Of a DNA stretch of 64,000 nt, positions 1 to 14,600 are shown one piece after another. Source of the DNA: Ciona intestinalis (taxonomy: Eukaryota; Chordata; Ascidiacea; Phlebobranchia; Cionidae); NCBI RefSeq assembly GCF_000224145.3, contig NC_020167.2, positions 2,495,611 to 2,559,610 on the forward strand, given 5' to 3'. The notes under the pieces were generated by a model. It had not been told where the DNA came from and ran no database searches. It was given only the letters and a program-made list of their open reading frames with translations. How positions within the stretch are numbered: the first letter of the stretch is position 1; each line of letters begins with the position of its first letter. Both the position numbers and the translations under genes were made by a program.

Positions 1-1719
1 ATGTGTGAAATGTTCCATTCCTAATGTTTGAGAATTGTATCGTGCGTAATGATGTCTGCTGGAGACAGTACCTCCGAATCATAGATATCATGGTTATATG
101 TACAGCTCAGTGCTCCGAGTTAAGTATTGTTTACTGGTTTAGCCCATACTAACTTTGGTTTAGCCCAGCTATATGAGTGTTGAATACTAAGGTGGTTGTG
201 TGACAAACTTATCTGCAAGGTTAACTGCGTCGGTTTGAACTGGATTGGCGACAGAGTTTAGAATACGATTTTGTGTTTGAACAATGTTAAAAAAAGTAAA
301 CAATCACTGCAGCCTGCACAAGTGCACATAAAGGTTATGGTTGCTTTACTACGCAATACAATGATATTGGCTTTGGGATAACGTCATTCGTAACGGGGTT
401 CATGACCAAACACAACTGGAGTTTTAAACATTCATGGTTCCTTATTAACCCAAGGTCACGATAATTATTGGTGACGAGCCTAGCACGAAGTCCATTTGAC
501 TTCATTGTTAAAAACTACAAATGCGACTATTTAAATGAAGTCAAATCATTCTACAGCGCCTTTTAAAAGGTTAAATATAATCTTCACGGTTAAAATCTTA
601 CCGCGGGGCACTCCAGGGTGTTGCAATTTAGATCTTGCACTATTACCCCAAAGTATAAATGAAAGAAGCATGTGTATAAAATTCTTAAGAAAATTACATC
701 TTCATATACGCAGTTCGTACCATCGCATGCTCGTGAAACAAACTACATTCTTTGCCTTTCTGCTCTAACACCAAACAAACTAATACAAAACCAAATAGAA
801 CCAAAATACGAAATCTTGTGTTAAAACAGTGTTTTATTTCTTCAAAATAATAATAATATAGTAACGACAAAAACGGCGGCTGAAAACGGAAGTAACAAAG
901 CGTTGGCGCAGTGGAAACAGCAAGTGCAAGGGCGTTGGACGGCGCACTTGGAACAAAAAGCTTATGCGTCAGGTATTGCAGTTTGTGTGTATGCTAACTT
1001 GGGCACCGAATCTGCAGTGCCTCTCGTTAGGAATAAGTGTCGTGGTCGAAACTACGCTTAACGTATTCGGACTGCCATTTAAAACGGCCAAATAATGCAT
1101 TAAAAATTGCCGGTTGTTGGCTGGGTGTTCAATATCTCTTTTAAAGGTAAACACACGTCTACTGGGGCATGTTTCTTTGACAAATGTAAACATTACATGA
1201 CTGTGCATAAACTGATGCGGCTACAGAAACGTTAAAGCGCTCGACCTCGACTATTTCCTATACACAACAATACAGAAGAATAAATAGTAGAAAGTCGATA
1301 AAAATTGGGCTAAGTGTCACATCGACGACGATGTGGTGTGCGGGGTCGTCACTTTAATGGCACCGATAATATAATAGATTTTCCCTCTGTATTGCTGCAG
1401 CTGTGGCAAATGAGTAAGCTACATCAGCTGCTTGCAGATAAAAACAATACTTTAAGCGACATTCTATAGAATTTTCTGGAAGACATTAATGTAGAGATGG
1501 TCGATTACATTGGCCATCATTTTCCCGATTAATGGACGCAATTGCAAAGCTAAAATCTCCAGCTAGGGAGCATGAGGCAAGTGTTCTTCTAACAGAACAG
1601 ACTTTGGATGGCTCGAGCACCGTGTTTTGTGATCTGTTGACCTGTCGCTGCCGCTGTACGCGCACGACTCAGCGGCTCCTTCACTTCCACGCAAAAGACA
1701 GCAAGACATGAGAATCTCC
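1..1719. other. 3' flank of the MOB2-like gene
   Basis: No gene seen. The part next to 1720 should be the 3' untranslated region of the MOB2-like gene on the minus strand. A minus-strand AATAAA at 833-838 is the only well-placed poly(A) signal I found, and would give a 3' UTR of nearly 900 bases. The open frames of 77-93 codons here have no recognisable domain and look like chance. Confidence 0.4.
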
Positions 1720-4700
1720 TCACGTCGGCGTCCAACCCTGAAAATTTCGGATGCTCATCGGTGCTCCGTTGTTGCGTGGCGGGAGGTGCATCATTTGTTG
1801 CTGATGGAAGTGAGTCGGGGTCTGCTGCGTACGATTCCCGCTGGGCGATGGCGACTCGGCCGCTGAACAAGCACCAGTCGTGCGTTCTGTGACAGAAGTC
1901 TCGCTCGACGAGGGCATGGGCTTAAACAGACCCATCGCCTCAACTAGGTCGTCCATGGTCGAAGTCTCTTGACGATCGACGAGATGAAAGTCTCTGTCCA
2001 GGTAAGTGAAGTGTTTGAACACCGTGGTCAGATAGCCGACCATGTCCATTTGTTTTAAGCGAGCAAAGTGCGAGTAATACATGTGCGCGATGACGTGGAA
2101 GAGGAAGCGAAGGATCTTCTTGATCTCCGAGTAGAAAGACTCGTGGAAAGTTTGGGCTGAAAATAAAATACAAATATGAAGCGGTTGCTGGGAAAGTTAT
2201 CGTACAGATATAGAGCAAATCAGGGTAAAAACTAAGGTTCTCTGATATAACTTGCTATAATGGCGCTAACTTACCATATTTAGTAGGGAACAGATCTTGA
2301 TTACTCGCGCATTTCTGACAGAAAGTCATGACGTAATCAACATACTGAGGTCCCGTACATTTCAGTTTCTTCCCTCGTTCATCTACCCACGCGTATTGCC
2401 TGAAATTTACTGATTTAAATCGAGAGAAAATGGTGTTTAAAAAATAATGAGCTCAGAAATGCAGCAACAAAAAGTCATAAACAGTGAAGTAACCTAAAAT
2501 AAGTGCCAGGAAAGCTTAATAAGACTTTTAACATGGCTGACAATAATAGCTTACGAAGAAAGTTTGGAAAAAAGTTTTTTTTTCGTGATACAACACACCA
2601 CATTTTTTTTTACTGAATGTTCCATGATTCGGACGTGCATGTTGATATTGGTAGTTGGTAATATTGTGACTTACTTTTGTCCTGGTCCTTGCATGATGGG
2701 GCAAGTGTCAGCTGTACAAAACTCCGACACCGTCCCGTACAGTTGATTAATATTGTGGAAAAGGGCGATGGCTGAAAAAAGAACAAGTGTTATATTTATG
2801 CGTAAAATCTACATTGAATCTAAACCGTGGATCAAATACAAACGTTTCTAAAGGTATTGCACTGCATACAAAGGGTGCAATAGACAAAACAGCACCGTCT
2901 TGGCACTTTGGGAACGGCAACCCACCGTATCGATGCGTTGCATTCACAATTCAATTAGCAAAGTTCGGCTGAGTTGAACAGAAGCGAGTAATGCGATAAC
3001 GTTCATTGGGGTGAACTAACTTTGGGGTGAACAGTATGTGCAGGACACGAATACACGCGATTCGGTGGGCCATAACAATCTTTTGGTACTGAACATTCAT
3101 TGTATAGAAAATTTACCCTTACATTTTTGTGTCCACAGTAAACTATTGAGCAATTAACATATGTCGTTATGTTGCTAATTCCATTCTCTTTGTTGTTTTA
3201 TTTTATTTTCGCTATTGTATTCGAAGAAATAAATAAAATTTACGTCACTTTATGAGCTGCAATAAATCACAAAAAAAGTGTTTCAGTTCAAAGAACACCA
3301 TCTGCTATAAGCTGTATAACTGATAACGATTTTCATAAAGGCTCGTCTAAATATGGCGGGTCGATATAAGACTAATATAAATGTATATTCGAAAAAGGTA
3401 TGAAAATGAAATATAATTTCGTATACGTTTGATTGATAGACGGTAAATGCTATGTGTTTGAATTGACGTCGTCTGAGAGTTTAATATGAAACATTTTATA
3501 ACTGAAATATTTATTTATTAACGACCGAGTTTTACTATGTAGTGACGCCTTGGGTACGAAAATACAAACTACACAATGGCAGTTATCGTTTAACGCCCTT
3601 CTGGAGCAATAAAACCGACGTCATAAGGGATGAGTGTTGACAATGGTTTGCGTACTTCGAATGCCATAAAATTCATTCAAATTAATTCGATAAAATTGCC
3701 TTGATGTTTACCCAGTAGACAGGAATGTCGTTTGTTGTGGTAGGGAAATTCCTGAGAAGCTTTAGAAAAAGCGGCTCCAGACCAATGGTGGACAGACTGT
3801 GTGCTTTTATGTAAATCCTTTCTTTCTAGTGGCTTACTTAAAATAGTTGGGCTGGGCATTTAAAGTGGGAAGCACACATGAGTATCAGCGATAATGGCTT
3901 AGTGAGAGTTTGGTAACAGGGCCTTTTTACATTAGCATAAGTCTGTATGTAATGGGGTGGTAAGATGTTATCGAATACCCGAGTATTTATACCGCCGCGA
4001 ATGGCGAAATAGCGACGTCTTTTCATACCGGGGAAAGAATCCCATTGTCCTTTTTGACTTAAACAAACGACAATACAGTGCAGATATATTTACAATGACG
4101 TAATCGTACAGTGAATAACATTTATTGTACATGGCGTGTTTGTACATCGATATATGGGCGGGGGCACGAGTGGGATGTAATCGGTTATACAAACACATAA
4201 GCACACATGAGATATAGCTATTGGCTTGCTTGGTATATTGTGTGTTGGGGGTCAAATATGAAAGAGATATAGTAAGTTCTTGTAAGATAGTCCATTATTT
4301 CTCTTTTATCGCCATGTTTCGTAGTAAACAAAGAATATTTACAGAACCGTATACCATATTCTCTTGTTAAAAGCCTGTTAATTGTTAAAAACACTTGTTA
4401 TTTGAATATGGGATATTATGTGCTAACGGTATTCATCTTACCCCAAATTACTCTATTTCTAATTCCCTTATCTGCATACAGTGGCCCAGCCAGGGGTTGT
4501 AATTGGAATATGATCAATGGGGACGATGCGGGAATTTTAATATGCGATGTATTTGCGGTGTAAGATATGAAACGAATGTGGTTTAAATGGTGGCTGGAGT
4601 GCGCTGCAATTTACTGCATACAACTGTGACGTCATAATGGGTATATATGCGGTTGGTGACGTGATAAAGATAGATATGCGCGTGTGTCGGGCGTTACCTG

Positions 4701-7700
4701 CGTCACTATAACTCTTTAGGGAGTTTAAGACTTTGGAAAGAATGGAGACTATATGTCAAGTTATTTTAAACTGGAATAATAAGCCTATAGTTAAATCTAA
4801 CCTACAATCTATGACATTCTATGCAATGCGAGCTTAGGTAAGAATTTTTTCAAGTTATTACCTAAGCATATGGTATTGGGTAAACATACAAAACAAGAAA
4901 ATGGTTAAGTCTGTGTACAGATATGTGTAAATATGTTTTAAGGACGAAGTAAATGACTCAACGTTGTGCAAGCGTTGTAATAGGAAGGTATGATAAATAG
5001 TTGTAAAATATGAGCAACTGTTACTATTTCTACTGTGGTAATAATAGAGTGTGGAATTACATAATTGATACGTATGTGGTCACAAATGAATGTGGTTACG
5101 CATATGGTATTCTTAATTTGACAAAGCAGAAAGTAATGGAAAGTACCGGTGGATCTGGTGACCTACAAACAATACGATGAAATGTAGTGGTGTAATATAA
5201 AGTACGTCATTATACAGAAGCTGTTGACGTTACTGTAATTTTATATCCTTACACCTCTTTGTTAAATGAGAGAATATATGGTCTGGTTTACCCTTTTTAA
5301 TAAGATGAGTTAAACATTTGGCTGTTAAATGTCTACATTTTCGGGCACAAGTTCTTAAAAAATTAACACTTGCTGAACACATACCGATATTTTTAGTATT
5401 ACCGCTCTAATTTTGAACTGTTCGAATTTTCCCATTTTTAACTTTAATTGACACCTATACGCAATTTTTATCCTTCGTAAAATTTTGCGGTTTTCAGAGC
5501 GATTTGTGGTTTCCAATAAAGTGTTATTGGATCACCGTGCGATAGCATATATTACAAGTTCCAATACTAATTAAACTTTTTGAAACCACGATGCCGAATT
5601 AAGAGCACAGCGGGCGCAGAGGATTTGAATTAGAGAAATAGGCGTGCCTGATTCCAAAGGTTAAAAAGGGAAATAAATAAAGACACATCAACAAATATTT
5701 GATGATTATATATCAGTGTGCCACTTATAGTATAAGACGAGTTTAATGTGGATTCTCTTCATATATTTGTTTTAAAACGGAATGATACATTGTGTTTGGA
5801 GAATTCGAACCGGCGCAAATTTCTCAGTTTTGTAGTATTTGATTTCAACAGTGCACGTTTAAGGCCGTGAGACGCTAAATAAACGAAAGAAGCACTCACC
5901 GTGAGTTGCTATCCACTCTCGCTCGTCTATATTTCGCGGTTTGGTGACCACTTTTCTTATATCAACGTGTCCGGGTAATTGCTTAAACAGTTCAGGGTCC
6001 AGGTATGGCTTTTTTTCTTCGACTATTGGTTTCTTGTCATTCTTCTTTCCTTTTCTGCAAGGGAATAACTTTTATTTAATTCATTCTGAAGTTTACATGT
6101 AGTGTGCGCAGCATGTCCAGGTAATTGACAGGCTAGTGACAAAATTGTATCCAAGAGACATAGGTACATAACTAAACGCCGGGTACAATAACCCCGTACA
6201 GGGCCCTCCATAACTTAAAGTTGGAATGCTTGACTAAGTGGATTGACATTGCAACGACATGCGGTTAGCCCAGGACCTGTACGACTTTCAAGTTTAATAA
6301 AGACGTGTTATTTAAATGATATGTTCTTATAAGTATAAAGTGCATCCTGTGGTATGCGTGAATAAAAATACACCTCGAAAATTAGTTCTGGGCAATTAAC
6401 CGTACGTGAAGTAAAACTGGCGGTTAGGTTGGTATCACATTTTAGTGCGAAAATAACTGCTGTTTAAAACCGTTTAATAGCACTTACGTGCGTCAAATAA
6501 GAATATATACCTTATAAAAATTGTTTCGTCTTTTCTACGTATCGAGATTAATGTACCAATATGGTAAAAACCTAACAAGCTAAATAATGGTTGGTGACAC
6601 CATAAAATGCGCGATATGTTCTTGGAAGTTTAACTTCTAGTATTACGTAGCAATGCTGTAGGACTACAACGAATCGAAAAGCACACATACCCAAATTTGT
6701 ATTTGTATACAGCAAACAAGACGTTTTTTCCCTAGCTTCGGTATATACCCGTATATGCCCGCCGTATATGCTATTGGTATTGGGTCACCGTCTGATCATC
6801 GTAATTGTAACAAACAGTATCATGCCTTGGCGTATATGATGTATGGCGTTGTAACCAGGGTATTCTGATCAATGTTTGCCAAATAACAAGTTAACAACCA
6901 AGCGTGTAATGTTTGGTATACAAACATCGTTGTGATATACTATAAAGGCAATAGCAAAGGAAGTGATACCAAGGTAACAGTTGTATATTTCGTAATTCAG
7001 TACTTTGAACATAAAGGATAAACACCGGTATCTGAAAGAGACAGTTGTAAAACTACAATATACACGGTTTAAATATAGGTTTAGTACTTTCCATAAATCT
7101 ACTTTAGGGTCAACCGTGACAAGCATAATCCATTTGTAAGAAACTGAGAATTCCATTTGGGAATAATAAAGAATAATTGCACGTTTTACAGAATATATTT
7201 TTTAACAAACGAAATCGTACATCTACTAACGTTAAATATGACGTGGTGTGGAAGCAAGCTTCCTAACTTAACCAACCTTGTGTGATGTCATACACGAATT
7301 CATGGTGCACTACCGCAAGAAATTAGACGCCTAAAAGTGTTTTGCCAAACTGTCAACGAATATGGTTTGGCGCAGTTCATAGTGTCAGAAATACAGCGGA
7401 AATACAACTTTATGTGGGTACCGACTGATGTACTGTACGTGGGTGAGACAAAATATAACAGCACACAATCGCAGCGTCAAAGAAACACGGAAAACATCCT
7501 TCCTACGTTTGAAGGTGTAAAGGTTTCAGTAGGCTTAAACAACAGGTGACGTATTCGGCTTAAGTATTTGTTTAGTGAAATAGTAAGTCATGATAAATAT
7601 TGTTTCTGGAACAAACAATCCAACATAATACACATAAACTCGATATAAAAGTACCGTGGATATTGGATACCAACAATTTGCCGCTGCTAGGTAACCAACT

Positions 7701-10700
7701 TAATGTGTCAGGCAACGTTGTTATTTGGTGTTAACAGAAGGTGGCTGTTACCCCGAACTCCAGAGAGCGGAAAGGAGTGGGTAACAGTGGTAGAGTTGCT
7801 TGTTTGCGCTGATTTTGGGAGATGCTTTATTTTGAACGTTGAGCACGCTTTGAAAGAAACAAAGCAAAACGGTGACTGGCTTCCGTCACGGTTTAGCAAG
7901 GAAGGGACGAGTGGTTCACCCGGTCTGAGCACATTCCCGAGACTTTTACCCATGACACCTTACCTAGTTTGCTACGAATAATTTGTTTTGCTATCAGTCT
8001 CATTTGATGGTCTACTCTAGGCATACGCCTATGTACTAAATAGCCCACACACAAGTACGGTATGCTCTTACAGTATTTCTAAAACACATTTACCGCTAAA
8101 GGACAGGTTGAAACGAACACGAAGTTAGGGAACTCCACGTAATAATCCTACCTGATGATAAAGTTGATCATGTCCATGCCACGTCACCGTGAACAAGTTA
8201 CTCTCTTCGATCTAAGCATGCTACGAACCAAGTCAGCCACCCCTACAAACTGTCTAGAGCAAATGCAACGTCTTACTAGCTGCCTTTAGCAATTAGGCGC
8301 GCAAGACAGGCCCGCACCACCGAGACAGCTTTACCCAAAACAAACAAAGGCCTCGAGCGAAAACGAGCCGTTCGACGACAAGTCGCTAAAGGTCTCATTC
8401 AAGCAAGAATCAACGCAATGTATTGAACTACCTGACACTGTACCTTACTCGTTTCTCTTCATTGTCTCAAAGCTTATTGTCTGGGGCTTAGCTTCATATC
8501 AAGCCTACTACAGCACATTATAAATCATGTTACAGCACATTATAAATTCCTTAAATCAACTGACCGTACTGTCGGAACAGTCATCTATCAGCCCTAAGCT
8601 GCTAAGTGAGATAATCCGAAGAAAGGAATTTGTAGCTCGAAGCTTCCGCTAATAGGAGGAATGCATGGTATCGAGTTTCCTTCACTGAGATAACGGGTCA
8701 GTGACAGCAGGTCTGTGTACTTCTGGCACATATCCTTTGCTATGTTACAAAATACGCTTAATAATGTACGCTTCAGTTACGGCGACGGTCTGCACTCTTT
8801 GTTATGACGATAGTCTGTACTCTAAATACCAGTACGGTAATTTCATTTCTTACTTACAAACAACAAGCAAAAACGAGTTGCTGGGGAATTAGATCCAAGT
8901 TTGGCACGGTTGGCGCATTTACGTGCTCTGCGCTGTCCTTTAATCAATACAGCAATAGCAGTAACACATAAAATGTACCCAATTTTCTAAGGCTACTAAG
9001 CTGTTCTGCATTTTTTATTTTCTTGAAATGCCTATATAACTAAAACTTCTGCATATAAACAAATAAACCGCTCTATATTCTAATACAAGTAAAGTCTAAC
9101 TGTAGGTGCTTCCCTTTACCGGCGCAACGAACTTTAGAGCCGACTATCTTACGAGTAAACAACATATATGAGTAAAGTTTAATCGAACAGCTCACTGCGC
9201 TCAACAGGCTGAGACCGCACGTTGCTTTCGTCTGTTTCCTGCTGAGGCTAATCACAACAGTGACGTCGTATAGAGAGGCCAGAGAGGTACGAACTATGGT
9301 CGGTGGTGTGTGTTAGCGAGACGAAACAAGTTACTATTTACTGGACGGTAAATCGGCGTTCATCTTACAAAAAAACTTCTACCTTGCGACTTGAGTTTCC
9401 AACGCCTAACTCTTTATAAATACAGGGGCTTAATATTAAAATACATTTCATGTACGGTCAATAGAAATCACCACGGTATAGTAATAGAGCTTGGGCACAA
9501 TTAAGTTAAGGTGATAACGTTAACGACGCCGGGCGTCACAAATCTCTACCACGCAACAATGCTAGTATCGAAAGAGGGTGGCGTGATGTTTGTCCCGGTG
9601 ACGTAAAACTTGTACGGCAGAGGAGCGCTCTAGCTGCACAGGACTTGCGCAAACACATTAATCTAGATGCTATTTATAACCTTGGGTTTGGACTGGTCAG
9701 TAATCACTCATGGGCTAATGGATGCCGCAATTGCGGCTTAACACAGGCTAAATAAACACTAATCTGGTATACCAACACATTTAATCGTACAGTACGTCGA
9801 ATCTAACCACAATTATAGCTTAACGAAACCTAGCCCTGCAGGTCGCGTGCAATGAACAAGAAACTTCAAATAAAATATATGTTTTATAAGGACAACAATA
9901 ATATTACTAAACCCCTTTATCACCAGATGACACGACCGTTGGTAACAACAATACGTTTAACGGAGGGTGGGGATTTTTCCGGAATGTTGTGATTCGTATT
10001 GTCTTGTCCAACGTTGCCATGACGCTGTCATAAGGTAAAGCCGAATGGCGTAACGAGTAGCGGTATCTATAACATCCCCCCCATTTTTTTTTTTTTTTGG
10101 GCATATAAGTGGCGTTCGGCAAATAATAAATCTGTCCTATAAAGGTCGGTGTACTCGATCCGGGAGAGAAAACCTTCACTGATATTCTATACCATGTAAT
10201 TGATATACGAATACACGGTACCTTACATTGTATATTGACCTTAGCTTAACGTTTGCATTGCTCATAGCACGGTAACAACACAATATGTCGCAGCCGAACG
10301 CTAACTTTGCATTGAAAGCGGACAAAAGAATCGATTATCGACAAAAGCAAAGACCTTATTTTGACGCAAATTAAGCCCCACCGCTCCTGGAAGCTTTTCA
10401 AAAAAACCCCGGCAATCCTCAGAACACACAAAGGGTGCAGGAAATATACGTCATGGTGACAACACCTCACTAACGAAGGTGTGCAATGTGTCTCAAATTC
10501 CGTCACAGTCATGCACGGTAGCATGATATGAGACGTGAGTGCTATTAAGCGGGTCCGTGCACAAATAACCATATTTAGTAAACACAGTGGCGTGCTAGGG
10601 TTTTCGTGGTTTAGCGAATGTTTGTTGTTTTCGTGGCGTTTACGGGCAAAATAAAAGGTTCGAGGCATCAATGCTAAATGACGGTGTACCTTATATTTTT

Positions 10701-11662
10701 ACAAATCATTTGACTGCGCATGCAGACCCCGCATGCCCAAATACAGCTACAAAGACGAGTGGTTACCAGGAAACGTCTTGGTCTCCGACTCTTTCCCCGA
10801 GGAGCAAGGTTTGATTATAATTAAAAATGTCGATAGTTCCTGCGTCATGCGTACACGTGGCAAGTCTCTCGGGCCTTCTAAGTTATATTGGGGATCGGAT
10901 ATAAAATAAATGTAAACCAATTCACGACGTTGCAAACTGTGTTGTATCGCAAGGTTAACACATAGGCAATAGGTAACGTTTACAACTTCTGTGGTGGCCA
11001 ATATTGTGTTAATAAACATACGAGAAATTCAGAATACATACGATTTCCTTTCCCACTGGACGAACCAAAACGTAGACGACAGACGTCATACACAAACTAT
11101 ATACATATGCTGCCAACCGTAAATTTATCTCTCTTAACCAATAGTGTTATATGTTGCAAACTCAAGTTGAAAACCATATTCAAGCAGATTAATTGAAGGC
11201 GCGGCTAATTTCACATCGAAACGCTTTAATTGAATCAAGCAAGGTAGCGTTTACGTCTAATTAAGGTTATTGAATTCGCGGCACAAGAAATCTTTGAAAG
11301 CGAGGGCATAGAAAATTAACCAAGCATTTACTTCACAATTACAGAAAATATACTAATACAATTCACTAAGTCATAAACGGTATTAGGTACTGCGTAAAAG
11401 TAAATTGCCAATTTAAACGACCGACTTCAACATTTAGCAAAGTCTAGTCCATGCAGTAGCACCCCAGGTTTTGGGGTAATAGGCCTAAATCCCAAGTTCC
11501 ATTGCGTGCCGCGATAGGACTTCACCCATGTACAATACAACAGAAAAAAACTAATGATCAGGAGTCTTACTTTTTTAGTCTTCGATACTTGGAGTCGGAC
11601 TTTCGTTTGTCGTAATCTTTCTGTGGTGAAAGTATCTGCAGTAGCTGATCCAGCATCGTCAT
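1720..11662 (-). CDS. MOB2: MOB kinase activator 2-like protein (five coding exons)
   Basis: MOB proteins bind the N-terminal region of NDR/LATS kinases; MOB2 is the NDR partner in morphology and cell-cycle control. Coding exons on the minus strand: 11571-11662, 5900-6054, 2675-2771, 2275-2399, 1720-2156, all with GT/AG borders and matching phases, giving 301 residues. Start chosen because an in-frame TAG lies just upstream. The family zinc ligands are present with correct spacing: C101 and C106 (SEFCTADTC) and H181 and H186 (AHMYYSHF). Other family matches are DERGKKLKC, PQYVDYVM, DLFPTKYG and ETSTMDDL, the last two pointing to MOB2 rather than MOB1 or MOB3. After about residue 235 there is a Ser/Thr/Pro/Gln-rich tail of roughly 65 residues. 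The basic N terminus (about 40 residues, many Lys) is specific to this protein. Introns 1 and 2 are 5.5 and 3.1 kb, large for this genome. Confidence 0.93.
2772..5899. other. Intron 2 of the MOB2-like gene
   Basis: A 3.1 kb intron with no coding exon, tRNA or repeat family recognised. It contains a perfect TGACGTCA at 4627-4634. Short open frames on both strands (60-95 codons) have no protein-like character. Confidence 0.6.
6055..11570. other. Intron 1 of the MOB2-like gene
   Basis: A 5.5 kb intron. The features seen are a near-tandem direct repeat (TACAGCACATTATAAAT at about 8509-8550) and a C/T homopolymer run near 10077-10098. The longest open frame (10246-10671, minus, 141 codons) has no domain, is Cys/His/Arg-rich and looks like chance. 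Large first introns often hold enhancers in tunicates, but I cannot show that here. Confidence 0.6.
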
Positions 11663-14600
11663 TATGGACTACTAACTCTATTGTTCACTTATAATATCTA
11701 GTTTTACTGTGTTTCTGTCAAAAAGTTAGAAAGGCGTGAATCTCTGCACGGACATGCTTGACTAAGTCAGTGTCTCTTTCTGAACGTAAAGCAAAGACTG
11801 AGACTGCAGTAAACAAAATAAAATTCGATTCGAGTGCCGAAGCGGTTGACTGCTGTAACTGAAGACGCCTTTAATAAATGATTCATTGCTGGCGGACCAC
11901 GCGCCGCTCGTCTTTGCCTTTTTCACGCATATCAAGGCTCCAAAGCGAGCAGGAGACCGCGATAAGACGAACGGATTATTCCAGTCTGCGCAGTATATAC
12001 CCATTCTGACACAGCAGTGCGTGCCGCCTCGACACCCAGCCGAGAAGGTAAACAATGGCTCCACGAACCTTTAACCCCGTCCCAGTTTATTAACATGGTG
12101 CTTCGTTCAGTTTTAAGTTGAAAATGAAACGAGTTTATGAAACACGATTACGGCAAGCAAATTCACACCTCGCACAAATAAATACTCCCTCCGACAGCGG
12201 CGTTTTACGAGGAGGAAATTTCAGCTCTTTGTAAAATTAAGATAAACAAAAATTCGGGTCGGACGGACGCTTTCCGGGTCCCGTGTCCGGCATGGACCAA
12301 TAGAAGGCGCTAACGGGCAAGATTATAAAAACAAGCGACGTGTGTACGACTTAACAGTGCTTCTAAAAGAGAAATTAAGCACCACAGTTATTACACGGCA
12401 GTGGCGGCAGGACAGCTTCTTCAACATAAACTGGGTTGCTCGTCGAATTTCTGTGTCAATTTCTCTCGGTATATAAAAATACTGATTTTTAAAATGATTC
12501 CGCGTATATTGTATACGTTGTAAGTGTTGTGCTACATTAACTGTGAATTCTGCTGCTATGCATTTCATGTGTATTCATTAACGCGAGAACGCATCGAGCT
12601 CATTTATTGCTATTTATCGTTTGAACGTATACGAAAGTTAAAGTGGCGAAGTAGCGCTTTCTATGCGTGCTTGAGTGACAGTGGTAGTATTCTCAAGGAC
12701 ATGTTATGACGATCAACAACCACTTAAGACCTGACAACGACCGTCAGAGTGATCTAAACCTGCTAACGATGTAGCTATATTTGGAGGGTTACAACAGCTA
12801 CGCCCCATATATGATACTAATTAGAGTTCACTCATTTAAAGCGTTATATAGTAACGGCTCGCTTATTCGGAGAAGTGAACAAAGGAAAAACGTTTGAACT
12901 GATGCTGTCACCTTTGTAACTTTACTTACATCTGTTTCTTAGAACTATACGCACCGGTTAAATCCTTAAGAGATACATGTATAAGAACATTACATCAAAG
13001 GCGATATGCGCAACACGCATAGGATCAATCACGGATAACCATTATGTTGGTGATATCAGCTGTTCGCTTGTGGTCCAAACTCGTAAGACATTACATAATT
13101 TAGCGTGCACCGAAAAACTAAGATTTTAGATGTGAGGTAATGGGTTTTCTTTTAGCTCACATTTAACTCAAGACGAAACTACACACTCAGCACTGACTGG
13201 GCTCTGATTGCGTTGCATATCACACTGTTACCTTATCACAATGTGTGTAATAACTGCATGTATCTTTTTCATTGCTCATATACATATGTCTCTCTCTTGA
13301 ACTAAACACACCTAATCAATTTATTATAGCACGTGCTGTCGCCCAATTACTGCAGTACGGAGTCGCAGATATGGGCAAATGAGGATTACTACTGGATCGA
13401 GTCCATCTAAAATAACGACGACAGTAGTTTTTAATGGGCGTTCCATTCATCGAGCACCTTCTAAGGTGAGACATGGGTAGGCCATCATCGTATACAGGAT
13501 CTAACGCGAGCTATAAAGTCTGAAGGAGACAGACTGATAACACCGTCTGCTGGTCTGTCGTCAAGTTTACTGGCGTAAATGAGTAACGCGCCTAAACGCA
13601 AGAGAGCGGGCCAAACCGTGAAAGTAATAGAGAAGCTCAATATTGGGGTTTCCCTGCCATGTTTACCCAAGTTACGCAAACGGAAACGGCAAACAGTCGC
13701 GTGAACAACAAAGCAAACAGATGTGAGATCACGTTTTTGCTATGCAAAGTACAATAGTGATGAAAATTAATGACAAACATAATATCGTACGACTCGTGAT
13801 TGTTGTGGCATGATATGACGTCACGGAAAAGACCAAAACCGCATGCAGCGGAGACGCATAGAATAGGAACCCGTATTCTAATCTGTTCGAAAACTCGGCA
13901 TAATTATAGGATATTGCGTGCGATTTGTTCAGCGGAACGATAAATCTAATGATCGACGAGATCCGATTTAATTGGGCATAAAAGAAGGCGGGTTGGTCAT
14001 AGTATCATCAGCTGTTGCTTGGCTCCACATCAATTAAGACCACAAGCCAATAAGAGGCTTGATGTCTGGTTGGGATCGGACTGCATTGCCGCACACGAAA
14101 ATAGATACGAAATGACATTGTGACATCAGTTGTTTTAAACGCTACTGCCGATTTTTACCCATTTATCTTTACGGGCTGTTCATATCATCTAAAGTACGTC
14201 TAGACACAATAATGAATGTCTGAACTGCAGCTGTACTGTAATATGATGACATGAATTTTACGCATTCGTAAATACACTTGACTAATGACTACGAAATGAT
14301 CTAATTCACACAGCAGTTCATGAACATTAAATCACCACCACTGACCTGAACCTCCCAACACCGGGGTTGCTTTACGATTACTAATCTAAATTTTCACGGA
14401 AGTGGTTAACAGTGCTACCAGCGCACAAATGTATTAAACTACATGGCAATGAATCATGACACAGACCGCAGCAGTCGACGGAAAACTGTCAACACTGAAC
14501 AAAACAACATACTGTAACCGCAACGGATGGAGAACGAACAGAACTAAATGAAACTATTCACTTCACTATCGCGTTTCATTCATCGAGTACCAAACTACCT

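Noticed and set aside
10246-10671. 141-codon minus-strand open frame
   Set aside because: It lies inside intron 1 of the MOB2-like gene, has no domain or signal, and its composition (many Cys, His, Arg) is like random translation.
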